From contig JACEHZ010000375.1 in assembly GCA_017893485.1 (NCBI GenBank), positions 62,001-126,000 of the forward strand: a stretch of DNA of 64,000 nt, written 5' to 3'. The stretch comes from Hemerocallis citrina (lineage: Eukaryota; Streptophyta; Magnoliopsida; Asparagales; Asphodelaceae). Of the stretch, positions 20,558-31,338 are shown piece by piece; position 1 is the stretch's first letter; the number at the start of each line of letters is the position of its first letter. The notes beneath the pieces are model-generated. The model did no database searches. It was not told where the DNA came from and worked only from the letters and a program-made list of their open reading frames with translations. Position numbers and translations under genes: made by a program.

Positions 20558-20980
20558 CTAACTCCTACGGTTCCTCTTCACTTCTCGAATTTCTCCCCGT
20601 AGTTCATCAACTTCTTCCTTCAGCACATCAGTCATATTCTTCCTCTTCTCGAGTTCCCATACACGATGAATGAGAACTGCAAAGTCGTCCTTACGCTTTG
20701 CCAACTGAGCCTCCAATAATCTGACTCTCTCCCGCAGTGTTTCTACCTGCCTCTGAAGAGATATCACAAGACTATTTGGAACTGGTTCTTCTTCTTCGTC
20801 AGAAGAGTCATCAGATGAATCCGGAGGTAGGGTGATCTCTCGGGATTCAGGCCATTCTTCTCCGTCAGAATCTGCTTGCCCTGGGTAGTACTCTTCCTCG
20901 GAATCTGCTTGTCCAGGATAATAATCTTCCTCGATGATATGCCAGTTGTCGTCTCCAGCAGGGTCGAAGTGATCAGCCAT
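20558..20980 (-). CDS. Leader ORF: acidic coiled-coil protein upstream of gag
   Basis: An intact 140-codon ORF between PBS and gag of Tekay-1, starting at the ATG at 20980 (MADHFDPAGDD). The N-terminal half is very acidic, with a duplicated YYPGQADS motif (about residues 18-35) and a Ser/Asp/Glu tract; the C-terminal half has heptad-like Leu/Val spacing (LQRQVETLRERVRLLEAQLA) that predicts a coiled coil, then a basic end (REVKRNRRS). The ATG is preceded by a branch-site-like CTATGAC and a pyrimidine tract ending TTTCTAAG, so it may begin right after a 5' UTR intron. Tekay-2 and Tekay-3 have only about 240 bp between LTR and gag and lack it. I do not recognise the family; a host-gene fragment captured by the element is one option. 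Confidence 0.65.
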   Translation of the reverse strand: MADHFDPAGDDNWHIIEEDYYPGQADSEEEYYPGQADSDGEEWPESREITLPPDSSDDSSDEEEEPVPNSLVISLQRQVETLRERVRLLEAQLAKRKDDFAVLIHRVWELEKRKNMTDVLKEEVDELRGEIREVKRNRRS

Positions 20981-21123
20981 CTTAGAAATAGGGAGGAAGA
21001 AGCATAAGTCATAGAGCAACATAAATGTAAGTAACTTACATTTAAATCTCTAGACTCAAACACACACTCTAATGTCCACTTCTAGGGTGTCGTTCCTTAT
21101 AAATTTCTACAAGTGTGAAGCGT
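20981..21123 (-). other. Tekay-1 untranslated leader
   Basis: Between PBS and the leader ORF. On the minus strand it has a GTAAGT donor-like site near 21043 and an acceptor-like site ending at 20981, compatible with a very short 5' UTR intron. No other feature was seen. Confidence 0.4.
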
Positions 21124-21136
21124 GGCTCTGATACCA
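21124..21136 (-). other. Primer binding site of Tekay-1 (tRNA-iMet)
   Basis: Minus-strand TGGTATCAGAGCC begins three bases after the 5' LTR end, matching the 3' end of plant initiator Met tRNA. Confidence 0.9.
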
Positions 21137-21139
21137 CTC

Positions 21140-24100
21140 TGTAACACCCCGAATTCCAAAATACACTAAATTCGAGATTCCACAGGATCTTTACACTTCT
21201 TTCGTACAATTTTACAAGGAAATTAAAACTTTTCACTTTACATCAGAGTTGCATGAAACTTTACACTTTACATTTTACAGCGAAAGCAAATTTACAACAT
21301 TTAAATAAATGTACATCAACATTTGAATAATCAACATTTGAATAATCTCTAAGCATCTGTGCTTCTTTAATTTTTATCATGTCATTTACCCTGCATACAA
21401 AACTGTGGGTACGTCAGTTTATTCAACCGACGAACATTATACACGGCCATCCTCTCTATGCCGGAAATAGTATAACTCATTTTCCATATTTAATAAACAC
21501 AAACTTGTCACATATCAACCTAAAGGGAATACCCTAATGATGTCGTGTTGTGATTGTGCAATTAGTCCTTAATGCAATTATTCATATTACATGACACTAA
21601 TGTACACTTGTTCGGATTCTATGCATCCCATACTACATAGGTCCGAGGGCAAGCCTCTTATTCGTTCTTCATCTTTGTAGGGTTCAATCTCTCGTCATGA
21701 CTTAATCTACTACTGTAACTACGATAAGTATCCTAGATGATCTATGAGTACAAGCTCGTATACAGAAAACCTGGAGGGGAATCCCACGCCATGTCTTGAC
21801 TCATCAAGCATGCATTCTGTGGCAATTCAGCCTCCTTCATGGCACACGATCTTCTTGCAGTCACCAAACATCCCACATGCGTCGCTAAGGTCCGATCATT
21901 CTGAGTAGTGCCCACGCCATGTCTTGACGCATCAAGCATGCATTCTGTGGCTCACACCCGCATCGTAAACTCGAGGCTCTCATACTTGTGTTTTTCTCTC
22001 ACTTTCATCACCTCTTCACTATGTACTAAATCCTTAAATTTAATGAAATCATGAACAAAATCAATCTCTTAGAGTTAGCCCTCTCACTACTATCGGTCTG
22101 ATTTCTTTCATTTCACAATGACCCAAACTGGTCTTTTCAATATCAATAATCATAATTATTCATCACTTTCACTTGCCGGTATGAGTTTTGGCTACACTCT
22201 AATTTTCAATTTCAATTCACAATTCATATGTTTGAGTTTTCATACTCAATAACATTTCTCTTTTCCAATCATGATTTCTAAATTATTCATGAGTCCATAA
22301 ACATACATATAATTTAATTATTCCTTATGTATTTCATCAAATATCATTTCCACATTAAAGGTCACATCACTAATTATATGGTCAAAAAAATGTTCACAAC
22401 TCATAATTGTCACACTATTCTCCAATGAGAATAATTCACATCACTTCACTTCATATAATTTCTTTCTTTATTATATTTCCATTCTAGCACTTTATTTCAA
22501 TTCTTTTTGCAAACTAAACTAGTGTAGAACCATACAACTTTTCACAAATAAACTAGTGTAGAACCATAGTTCTATCTACACTTTTGTTCTAAAAAATGTA
22601 CTCTATTTTATTTTGATAACCACCAAATTACTTTTCATAAGTCCCACATATTTTTAGGATAATAATCATATTTTTTCCATAATTTTAATTACAAAAAATC
22701 CCCCAAAAAATATTTTTTCCACAAATTAAACGCAGGCCGAGACCGGGTTTCGAACCAACAACCACAGGGAAACAAGCCACAGGCACAGACCACTAGGCCG
22801 ATCGCGCCAAGCAGTATAAAGGAGGGATGAGAGCTATACATGCTCTCGGCTGCAGTTAATTTATTTTTAATGTACAAAACAAATATATGGTGCTAACGGG
22901 AATCGAACCATCGATCTGTGAGGAACCTCGCGCACTGTAGCGACTAAGTGCATCCCGACCACTCGAGCTATAGGCTCGGGTTGTCTCAGATACAACTCGA
23001 AGTCTACTTGAATCAATTCTCTCTGTTTAATAGAACATTTCGATGTTCTAAAAAGCTCTCATTTGATTTTGCTTTTACTAAACTTACTGTAAATTTTCAG
23101 ATTACTTATCCCCTTAATAATTTATACTCCAGTATATAAAAATATTTTTTTTCAATAATAAAACACATATTTTTATATAATTAGCTCAAATTATATGCTA
23201 CTACTACCACATTTCTTTTTCGACATCTCTTATCAAATTTTGATTTCAATAATCTCTATATCAATTCTCGATTTTTATTCAATTCACAAACCCACAATTT
23301 ATATTTTTGGTCATTCATTACAACATTATCACACAAGGTCCATTTAAGCATATAAAACAACATTGCCGTCTACTAACTTTTGCACATGGTTCTTGATGAT
23401 AATAATGAATTTTTCTTCAAGCAATCTGTATCTATAATTAATTTACACACAACTTAAATTAAATGATGGTAACACATACAAGCCATTTATTAACATTCCA
23501 ATCAATTAATAAGCCATTTTTCCAATTAAAATGTACTCTTATTAATCTTTTTCATGCATCATCACTTCAATTTCATTCTAGCATGTTTCCTAATTAGAAA
23601 TGTGGAAAATAACCCATCTTAAATGGAGAGAAACACAATTCGCAACACCTCCTAAAGAAAAGTCCTCGCCAAGAGAGCGATCCTCCTTCTCGTCGATGCG
23701 CACACAAGCCTCCAAGATGCCGAACCCGAGCTCCTTTGATGCCGGCCTTCCTTGTTGATGCAAGAACAAACTCCCCACACACAACTCTCAATCTTTAACT
23801 CGCTTGCTATACTACTAATAATATATATTATACTATAGGTCTTTGGAGAATAATTAGTACAAAAATAACTAGGCTAGGGGGGGGTATTTATACTAAAAAT
23901 TTGGGTAAATGGAAGGCTAGGATTAAACTAGGAGTTAGAAACAAAAGGCTATGATTCAAGGAGGAGTTACAATAACCAACCATGATCAAGTAACCACCAC
24001 CCATGACTCCACTCAAATTTTCATTTCCCTCCAATGCCAAAACCGGCTTACACCATGTGCAATTGCACATGTACGTGCAATCCACGTGCATGCACTTGTC

Positions 24101-24424
24101 CTCCATTATATTTTCATAAAAATAATCTTTAAAATGTGTTCTACATTACAAGTTGTATTTAAAATAAAAAAATACTCATGGGCTTTTGTTTATGGGCCAA
24201 AATAATAGTTTATAAAAAGATAATAAATAAATTAAATTTGGGCTTAAAGGAAAGGCTTTTGTTTATTTGAAAAAGGCCTTTATATATAAAAATAATTAAA
24301 GAGCACATATTTATACACATATACTCATCATAATATTATAAAATTTAAAACTAAAAAAATATTGCACGTGCACACTACGTGCAAGATATAAATAATTTGC
24401 ATAAATGAAAATCGGGGTATTACA
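21140..24424 (-). repeat. Tekay-1 5' LTR (right copy), intact
   Basis: 3,285 bp from TGTAACACCCCG to GGGGTATTACA on the + strand. It carries U3 on the right with a minus-strand TATA GTATAAATAC (23884-23893), two tRNA-like modules (22897-22970 and 22745-22801) and a conserved tail block (about 21605-21720). It is the empty-site reference that proves both solo-LTR insertions in the left copy. Confidence 0.9.
22745..22970 (-). other. Two tRNA-like Pol III box modules (right LTR)
   Basis: Same pair as at 10921-11165: A/B boxes at 22956-22970 and 22897-22909, then 22790-22801 and 22745-22757, all read on the minus strand. Confidence 0.5.
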
Positions 24425-24429
24425 GGATC

Positions 24430-25118
24430 GGAATTCCACACATACTCATCACGGATAATGGGACCCAGTTTGCGGGCAAAAATTTTAAAAAGTTCTGCGA
24501 GGACCTCTGAATCCAACAAGGCTTCTCCTCGGTCTGCCACCCAGAGTCGAACGGTCAAGCCGAGAACGCGAACCGCCAGATCCTCAATAGTTTGAAGAAA
24601 TGGCTGGATAATTCTTCCAAAGGATTATGGGTCGACGAGTTACCGAGCATTCTTTGGGCCCATCGCACGATGAAGAGGATCCCCATCGGAGAATCGCCAT
24701 TCAGTCTGACTTACGGCACGGAGGCGGTGATTCCCCTCGAGATCGGGGTCCCTTCGCCCCGCATCATGGCCTTTGATGAAGATAGCAACTCATCGCAACT
24801 GCGCGCTGACCTGGACCTTATAGACGAGGTCAGGAAAAATCCGCAATCAGAATGAGCACGTATCAGCAGAGGATCGAGAAGTTCTACAACAAAAGGTACG
24901 TCCCACTAACATCAAGCTCGGGGGACCTCGTCCTCCGAAAGTTGGCGATATCTAACCCCGGCCAAAAGAGGAAGCTGGCTCCAATCTGGGAAGGTCCGTA
25001 CAAGGTTTCTGAGGTTGTACATTCGGGCATGTACCGCCATACCGACCCGGAGGGCAAGGCCGTGAAAAGGCCCTGGAATGCGGAGCACCTTATCAAATTC
25101 CTCGAAGGAGAGGATTAG
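24430..25118 (+). pseudogene. Tat integrase, C-terminal part
   Basis: Continues the integrase core cut at 5545. ITDNGTQFAG holds the second catalytic Asp and CHPESNGQAEN the Glu, so the D-D-E residues survive. A TGA near 24508 and a TGA at 24853 interrupt the frame; 24592-24855 (KWLDNSSKGLWVDELPSILW) and 24852-25118 (YKVSEVVHSGMY, WNAEHLIKF) overlap in different frames, showing an indel. It ends with the integrase C-terminal domain and a TAG at 25116-25118. No chromodomain follows, as expected for Tat. Confidence 0.85.
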
Positions 25119-25214
25119 CACCTCGCCTAGCCCTTGCAAATAGCCCCTTGTAAGCGCCAAAATGTAAACGGCACCTCGTGCCTTGTTTTGTAATGTCATT
25201 ATAATGTACATTAC
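25119..25214 (+). other. Start of Tat 3' region
   Basis: Non-coding stretch between the integrase stop and the first tandem repeat. No feature seen. Confidence 0.5.
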
Positions 25215-25385
25215 CCCTTGTTTTGGAATCGGTCGTCGGATGGTACCGCGAGCCAAAAATTCCTCCTTAACCAGCTTGAGGCTCAGCGCTCGGATGGTAC
25301 CGTGGGCCACAAAAACCTTCTCTTACAAGATTGAGCTCGGCGCTCGGATAGCGTCGCGAGCCACCAAAAGTCTTTTCTCTTGGTA
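25215..25385 (+). repeat. 54-bp tandem repeat, first array (about 3 copies)
   Basis: Copies are marked by GCTCGGATGGTACCG-like cores at about 25231, 25284 and 25340. The same unit reappears as a longer array at 35080-35400, on the other side of the antisense gene. Confidence 0.85.
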
Positions 25386-27230
25386 TGGGGGCTCGCCATC
25401 GACCTCAAGCAGGGTCTCGACTTCTGCAAGTCATGCTACCTATGCGCTCGGCGATGACCTTCAGCTACACTCATGCTATCTACCAGAGAACAGGTATGGG
25501 AGCTCGGCATCGACCTTGAGCAAGGCCTTGGATTTTTCAAGCCATGCGACCTTTACGCTCGGCGATGATCTCCGGCTACACCATAATGGCTTCTCTTGGT
25601 ATGGGAGCTCGGCATCGACCTCGAGCAGGGTATCAACTTTTGCAAGCCATGCTATCTATGCGCTCGGCGATGACCTTCAGCTACATTCATGCTATCTACC
25701 CGAGAACAGGTATGGGGGCTCGGCATCGACCTCGAGCAAGGCCTTGGCTTTTTCAAGCCATGCGACCTTTACGCTCGGCGATGATCTCCGGCTACACTCA
25801 TAACGGCTTCTCTTGGTATGGGGGCTCGGCATCAACCTCGAGCAAGGCCTTGGCTTTTTCAAGCCATGCGACCTTTACGCTCGGTGATGACCTTCAGCTA
25901 CGCTCATGATATCTACCCGAGAATAGGTATGGGGGATCGGCATCAACCTCGAGCAAGGCCTTGGCTTTTTCAAGCCATGCGATCTTTACGCTTCGCGATG
26001 ATCTCCGGCTACACTCATAACGGCTTCTCTTGGTATAGGGGCTCGGCATCGACCTCGAGCAGGCCTTGACTTTTTCAAGCCATGTTACCTTTACGCTCGG
26101 CCATGATCTCCGGCTATACTCATACTATCTACCCGAGAACAGGTATGGGGGCTCGGCATCGACCTCGAGCAAGGTCTTGGCTTTTTCAAGCCACGTGACC
26201 TTTACACTCGGTAATGATCTCCGGCTACGCTCATAACGGATTCTCTTGGTATAGGAGCTCGGCATCAACCTCGATTAAGGCCTTAGCTTTTTCAAGCATG
26301 CGACCTTTCGCTCGGTGATGACCTTCAGCTACACTCATGCTATTTACCCGAGAACAGGTATGGGGGCTCGGCATCGACCTTGAGTAAGACCTTGGCTTTT
26401 TCAAGACATGCGACTGTTATGCTCGGCGATGATCTTCGGCTACACTCATAACGGCTTCTCTTGGTATGGGAGCTCGGCATCGACCTCGAGCAAGGTCTTG
26501 GCTTTTTCAAGCCGTGCGACTTTTTGCTCGGCGATGACCTTCAGCTACACTCATGCTATCTACCCGAGAATAGGTATGGAGGCTCGGCATCGATGTCGAG
26601 CAAGGCCTTGGTTTTTTCATGCCATGTGACCTTTACGCTCGGCGATGATCTTCGGCTACACTCATAACGGCTTCTCTTGGTTTGGGGGCTTGGTATCGAC
26701 CTCGAGCAAGGCCTTGGCTTTTTCAAGCCATGCGACCTTTATGCTCAGCAATGAACTTCAGCTACACTCATGCTATCTACCTGAGAACAGGTATGGGGAC
26801 TCGGCATCGACCTCGAGCAAGGCCTTGGCTTTTTCAAGCCATGCAACCTTTACGCTTCGCGATGATCTCCGGCTACACTCATAACGGCTTCTCTTGGTAT
26901 GGGGGCTCGGCATCAACCTCGAGCAAGGTCTTGACTTTTTCAAGCCATGCTACCTTTACGCTCGGCGATGATCTCCGGCTACACTCATACTATCTACTCG
27001 AGAACAGGTATACGGGCTCGGCATCGACCTCGAGCAAGGTCTTGGCTTTTTCAAGCCATGCTACCTTTACGCACGACGATAATCTCCGGCTACACCCATA
27101 ACTGCTTCTCTAGGTGTGGGGGCTCGGCATCAACCTCGAGCAGGGCCTTGGCTTTTTTAAGCCCCGTGACCTATGTGCTCGGCGATGACATTCAGCTACA
27201 CTCACACTACCAAATCCAAAAGTTTTCATT
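25385..27230 (+). repeat. 108-bp tandem array with strictly alternating subtypes (17 copies)
   Basis: The core GCTCGGCATCGACCTCGAGC recurs 17 times at about 108-bp intervals. Copies alternate without exception between type A (preceded by CTTCTCTTGGTATGG) and type B (preceded by ACCCGAGAACAGGTATGG), so the real period is a dimer of about 216 bp. The open frames through the array are repeat artefacts. Known: hypervariable tandem arrays before the 3' LTR are typical of Tat elements and can seed satellites. Confidence 0.9.
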
Positions 27231-27259
27231 TTAGGTTTAGGGTGCTCGCCTTCGGCAAA

Positions 27260-27805
27260 TGCCCCAAGTCCCGAACCTGTGGATTGACCCACCTCTCACC
27301 CTCTGGCAACTCGGGGTTAAAAGCCTTAGAGCCGAAATCCCGAATTGTCAGAGGGTGGCAGGAGGGCCACCAGCCCGAGACTCTCGGCCGGGAATTCTAT
27401 CCCCGGGTCGTCAATTGACCCACCACTCACCCGCAGACATCTCAGGGTTAATGGCCCCTAGGGCCGAAACCCCGAATTGTGCGAGGGTGGTAGGGGAGCC
27501 ACCAACCCAGGACTCTCGCCCAAGAATGCCCTGAGCCCCGGACCATTGATTAACCTACCTCTCACCCGTGAATAACTTGGGGTTTACTACCCTCAGAGCT
27601 AAAATCCCGAATTGTTCGAGGGTGGCAGGGGAGCCACCGACCTGGAACCCTCGGCCAAAAAATTCCACTTTGGGGGCGCCCGCATTCGGCAAGCACCCCG
27701 GATCTCATCCTCGGATCGACTCACCTCTCACCCACAGACAGCTTGGGATTAACGGCCCTTGGAGTCGAAACCCCAAATTGTCAGCGGGTGGCAGTTGAGT
27801 AAATC
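27260..27805 (+). repeat. Tandem repeat of about 136-165 bp (4 copies)
   Basis: Units start with CCACCTCTCACCC-like sequence at 27288, 27420, 27555 and 27720, each followed by CCCGAATTGT and GGGTGGCAGG. Copies are diverged. Confidence 0.85.
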
Positions 27806-28149
27806 TCGATTCGTGACAAAAAAGTGATTGGGGGGGGGGGGGTGAGGATTATATAGCCCCCGGAGAGGCGCATTTATGACATCGGGAAGTCCAAACGGCG
27901 GAAGGTGAAACGTCGCCATTAATTGTTATCGAAAGGCAAAACGTCCCTTATTGAGCGCTATCTGCAAGGAATTACGGTCCGGCTCCCGAGCACTCTTTCT
28001 ACCTCGGCAGCGACCTCCAACAAGGCAACACTCGGCAATGACCTCGAGCTACGCTCCTACTGGCCTCACTCAATAAATTATCAAAATTAAAGAAATCGAA
28101 GTTTTATTACTCATAAGGCACCAGAAACGGCCACACAATACAATGAAGA
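27806..28149 (+). other. Tat 3' region spacer with G-run
   Basis: Holds a run of at least 12 Gs near 27828-27841. No gene was seen. GCTCGGC and GACCTCGAGC words near 27980-28060 suggest decayed copies of the upstream arrays. Confidence 0.5.
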
Positions 28150-28332
28150 TGTAACACCCCTGCCCCGGGCTCGAACAATTTATACAATTTTATAAGACAA
28201 ATTAGATACTATGTAGTACAACTGCCCACCACAGGCTACCTCTCAAAAGGTGGTGGGCAGTTGTACTACATAGTATCTAATTTGTCTTATAAAATTGTAT
28301 AAATTGTCCGAGCCCGGGGCAGGGGTGTTACA
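28150..28332. mobile_element. Fold-back element built from TRIM LTR ends
   Basis: 183 bp, flanked by TSD GAAGA (28145-28149 and 28333-28337). The two arms of about 83 bp are perfect inverted repeats except for one mismatch, with a loop of about 17 nt. It begins TGTAACACCCC and ends GGGGTGTTACA. Each arm matches the 3' end of the TRIM LTR at 38370-38434 (GTGGTGGGCAGTTGTACTAC, then TTACA). Both ends are therefore U5-like LTR ends, and the loop is the TRIM sequence itself, turning back at its own CCACC...GGTGG inverted repeat. Confidence 0.85.
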
Positions 28333-28339
28333 GAAGATA

Positions 28340-28840
28340 TTACAAATCGCTCGACTTAGAAGGCGAACTCAGTGCTTCCCATGGGGTCCTCCACATGCTC
28401 CGCCCGTTCGACACAAAAAGATGCCTCGGCCATGGAACTCTGTGCATCAGCAGGCCTCGCCTCTTCCAGTGAAAGGTCGGAGAAGGACCTAGTGCGGAAT
28501 GGCCTGATCCCCCTTGCGGAACGGTGCTGAGCATGAGCTTCAGCCTACGAATCTCCAACTCCTTCTCCACAACAGAATCGTAGAGAAAGGACTCCGAAGC
28601 TGACCCACCGGTGGAGGCATCCGAGGCTGACCAGTTCGTATCCACTCTCCACCAATCCCGGTAGGCTATGGCCTTCCTTAGCCGCGCGACCTCTAGGCCG
28701 AGCTCCCGAGACTTATTCATGAAATAGTTTACCGCGGCCTCTCGGTCACGAGCCTGCTTATAATGGCGAGCCAGCGCCCTCTCCTTGGACCCCTGCTCAT
28801 TTCGAGGCCAGGAGTCCTCGGCACCGAGGGCCCTATGCAT
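28340..28840 (-). CDS. Antisense ORF in Tat 3' region, coiled-coil-like
   Basis: 166 codons from an ATG at 28840 that directly follows an acceptor-like TTCTTGATAG with an upstream pyrimidine tract and CTATGAC branch-like site. Seen: a charged helical stretch (HYKQARDREAAVNYFMNKSRELGLEV) and EKELEIRRLKLML. No known domain was recognised. It may be the last exon or a second antisense gene of the Tat element; its 3' end lies next to the fold-back element. Confidence 0.45.
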   Translation of the reverse strand: MHRALGAEDSWPRNEQGSKERALARHYKQARDREAAVNYFMNKSRELGLEVARLRKAIAYRDWWRVDTNWSASDASTGGSASESFLYDSVVEKELEIRRLKLMLSTVPQGGSGHSALGPSPTFHWKRRGLLMHRVPWPRHLFVSNGRSMWRTPWEALSSPSKSSDL

Positions 28841-29007
28841 CTATCAAGAAGACGGGAAAGAAAAGTCACAAAGAGGTGAAAAAAACACAAGTCATAGAGC
28901 ATCGGCCAAAAATCTTCTTTTATAAATTCAAAAATTTTCATATTACAAAAAGCGGTGGCCAGTCCCCGAAAAGCAAATACACAGTCAAAAGAGAAAAAAA
29001 TCCTAAG

Positions 29008-31334
29008 CTACTGATTAGGGGGTGATGGCATCTCTTCGTCAGCACGGTTGCCCCCGACCTCATCTTGATGAGGGTCCCCCTCTCCTCCTCCTTGCCACCG
29101 GGCGTAGGCGGATGCTCTGGTCGCCAGTTGTAGTGAAGGTGGTCAACTCGAGTGTTTGGGAAGACCACCTTGAAGTGCTCCTTGGCCAGGGCGTAGGCCT
29201 CGTCTTGGGAGAGGATCAGAGTATCCGCCATCGTGATCTCCATCTCTGCCATGGCGGCCAGTGCCTTCTCAGCCTCCGCCTGAGCCTTAGACTTGAAGTG
29301 TGCTAGCTCGTTCTTGTGATGGTCGACAATCGAGGCCATCTGAGCTTGGACGACCGCCTCGGTGTTTCGGGCTTCCTTCAGCTCATCCTGCAGTTTGGTA
29401 ACCTCGCAGAAGTACTTCTCCGCATTCCTCCACTCGATGAGGACCTCCTTCTCCATGCACTTATAGAAGTGCTGTCCATGGAGCAATGCCTAGCCGAGGA
29501 AGAACAAGTTAGAAAAAGTCTTAAATCCTACGCTCATGGAGAATACCAAACACTTACCGAGAGCTGCGCTTGAGCCCACCTCATGTAGGCTATCCCAGAC
29601 GTCTCCGTCGCCAGATTCATCTGTTCTCGCTTCGTGGCGAGATGCTCCACCGCCTCCAACGCAACCAGGCCTTCAAACAGGGTATCCCCTATCTTGAGCC
29701 ACAGTTCGGGACGTGCGGCCGCAAGCCCTGCCTGCCCACCATCTCCGCAACATCAGGGCGAAGTGGCGGGAGCCTCTGCTCCTGAACCTCGGCCACTTTC
29801 TTACTACCGGAGCTCGCCCCCGGTTCCTTCTTCGACCTCGACGAGTGGTGATGCCTCTTCACCCTCTTTGGGGACGGCTGCACAGGCATCATCGTCGGCC
29901 CTTTACTGGAACCCACGGCCAATGTACCTCTCTTCTCCTGTTCGGCCTTCTTCTCCTGATCGGCCCTCCTTTTAGCAGCTACGACCAGCAGGGCCTGTCG
30001 GTTGTCGAGCTGTTTGACAGTCATCAATGCAAAAAAGAGAGAAAGAAATAAATGTTAACACGAAGGCAGGAAGATGAACAAATTCGGAACAAAAACATAC
30101 TAGGGTCGGCTGGGCTCAGTTCGGCTCGGGCCAGGTGCAACTCCGTGACGGGCAGTCACTCTATGCTGTGCCCTCCCACAATCTTCACCATCGCCCACTC
30201 TTTCTCAGACAACTCACTCCGCTTCAGGGGCTTGTGGTTCGGCCTACTAAAATTCCAAATCGTGGGAATCTTCCAAGTCCTCTCACTCTGGACGACGAAG
30301 TACTTTTCCTTCTATCCTTTGATGGAGTCCGGATGACCATGCATCACCTTCTTGTGAGGGCGCGGTGAGAGGTAAAAAATCTCCTCCAAGTTGTCGAGCG
30401 AGCTCATCCCCAGGATGGCACGAAAATACGTGAGCCTCGGCTTAACACCCTTCTCCTGGCACTTCAGAACGAAGAAAATTAGGTGCTTCCATGAGTTTGG
30501 CCCATACTGCATCGGGCTCAGACCCCCCCCCCCCACTTCAATACCCTCATAATGAACGGATGCAGCGGTAGCCTCAACCCCGAGATGAAGGCATCCTTGG
30601 GGAACATGCAGAAGTTGGACTCCAGCGCTGTAGTCGGACGAATTCCGGGGTTCGGCATCAAGAGCTCAAATTCCTTCGGGATGAAGTAAGCTGCCCTTAA
30701 GATGTGCAAGTAATCTGCCCTCAAAACACATTGGACACTATCCATCTTGATCATAGGCCGATCCGTGTCTCGCAGCAGTGAAGTGACTGAAGAAACCCCT
30801 CCACGTCATCAGGATGCATCCTGATTGATCCCGGGTTTCTCACCATCACAGGGCTAAATGCGAACCCCAGCTTGGGTCCATATTTATCTAGTAAGCCCGG
30901 GGTATCGGGGCAAGTTAACTCCCTTTTTCGCCTATGGGGGCGAGGTTTTCTCTCCGGAGATGGGGTCGCTAATGGAGGCAGAGGCGGAAGACTTTCCTCT
31001 TCCTCGACTACCTCTCCTGCGGCTCCTCCCCCTCTTCTCCCCTATCGTCGCCTCCTTCGGCTCCCCAGACGGGCTCATCCTGGTTGTTCTCAACAAACCC
31101 CTCTCCCTCATGGTCTCCTTCTTCATGCTCATCCTCCTCAGCAAACCCCTCTCCCTTGGGGTCTCCCTCTTCGTGCTCCCCTTCCTCTACAAACCCCTCT
31201 ACCTCGGGATCTCCCTCTTCATGCTCCCCCTCCTCAATAAACCCCTCTCCCTCGGTGTCTACTCCCTCGTGCTCTCCCTCCTCCATAGGCTCCTTACTCG
31301 GCCTCCGGGATCGTAAAGGTTGCACGTCATACAC
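29008..31334 (-). pseudogene. Antisense gene of the Tat element (putative gypsy-type transposon protein)
   Basis: Read right to left. An acidic repeat region (31008-31334; several EEGEHEEGD-type units) is followed by a conserved block at 30312-30754 (LRLPLHPFIMRVLKW, PMQYGPNSWKHLIFFVLKC) typical of plant proteins annotated as putative gypsy-type transposon (Transposase_28-like), then a basic, nuclear-signal-like SPKRVKRHHHSS (about 29850-29890) and a long coiled-coil region (28990-29489). A 68-nt intron at 29490-29557 (GTAAGT...GCTAG) joins two coding blocks cleanly. Defects: a frameshift at a run of Cs (30522-30535), a stop near 30164 and further indels. Known: Tat elements such as Retand carry antisense ORFs; function unknown. 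Confidence 0.65.
29490..29557 (-). other. Probable intron in Tat antisense gene
   Basis: 68 nt with donor GTAAGTG, acceptor CTCGGCTAG and a TTTTTCTAACTTG tract. Removing it keeps one frame open between the exon ending AQAQLS and the exon beginning ALLHGQHF. Confidence 0.6.
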
Positions 31335-31338
31335 TACA
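31334..31338. other. TSD of solo LTR, left copy (CTACA)
   Basis: Perfect match to 34619-34623. Confidence 0.9.

Larger units (their letters stand above)
5546..24424 (-). mobile_element. Tekay-1: Tekay/Del-like chromovirus inserted in Tat integrase
   Basis: Seen: LTRs start TGTAAC(G/A)CCCCG and end ATTACA on the + strand, the 5' LTR is on the right (21140-24424), an initiator-Met PBS lies at 21124-21136 and a polypurine tract at 15927-15940. Internal genes on the minus strand run leader ORF, gag, protease, RT, RNase H, integrase, chromodomain. Known: LTRs over 3 kb, iMet PBS and an integrase C-terminal chromodomain fit the Tekay (Del) chromovirus clade. Two 1-nt deletions in pol and a catalytic Glu-to-Lys change in integrase make it non-functional. 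It is the host of two solo LTRs in its left LTR. Confidence 0.9.

Noticed and set aside
25183..27234. Chain of overlapping + strand ORFs in the 108-bp array
   Set aside because: Reading frames result from the repeat unit; frames shift between copies and differ between adjacent ORFs.
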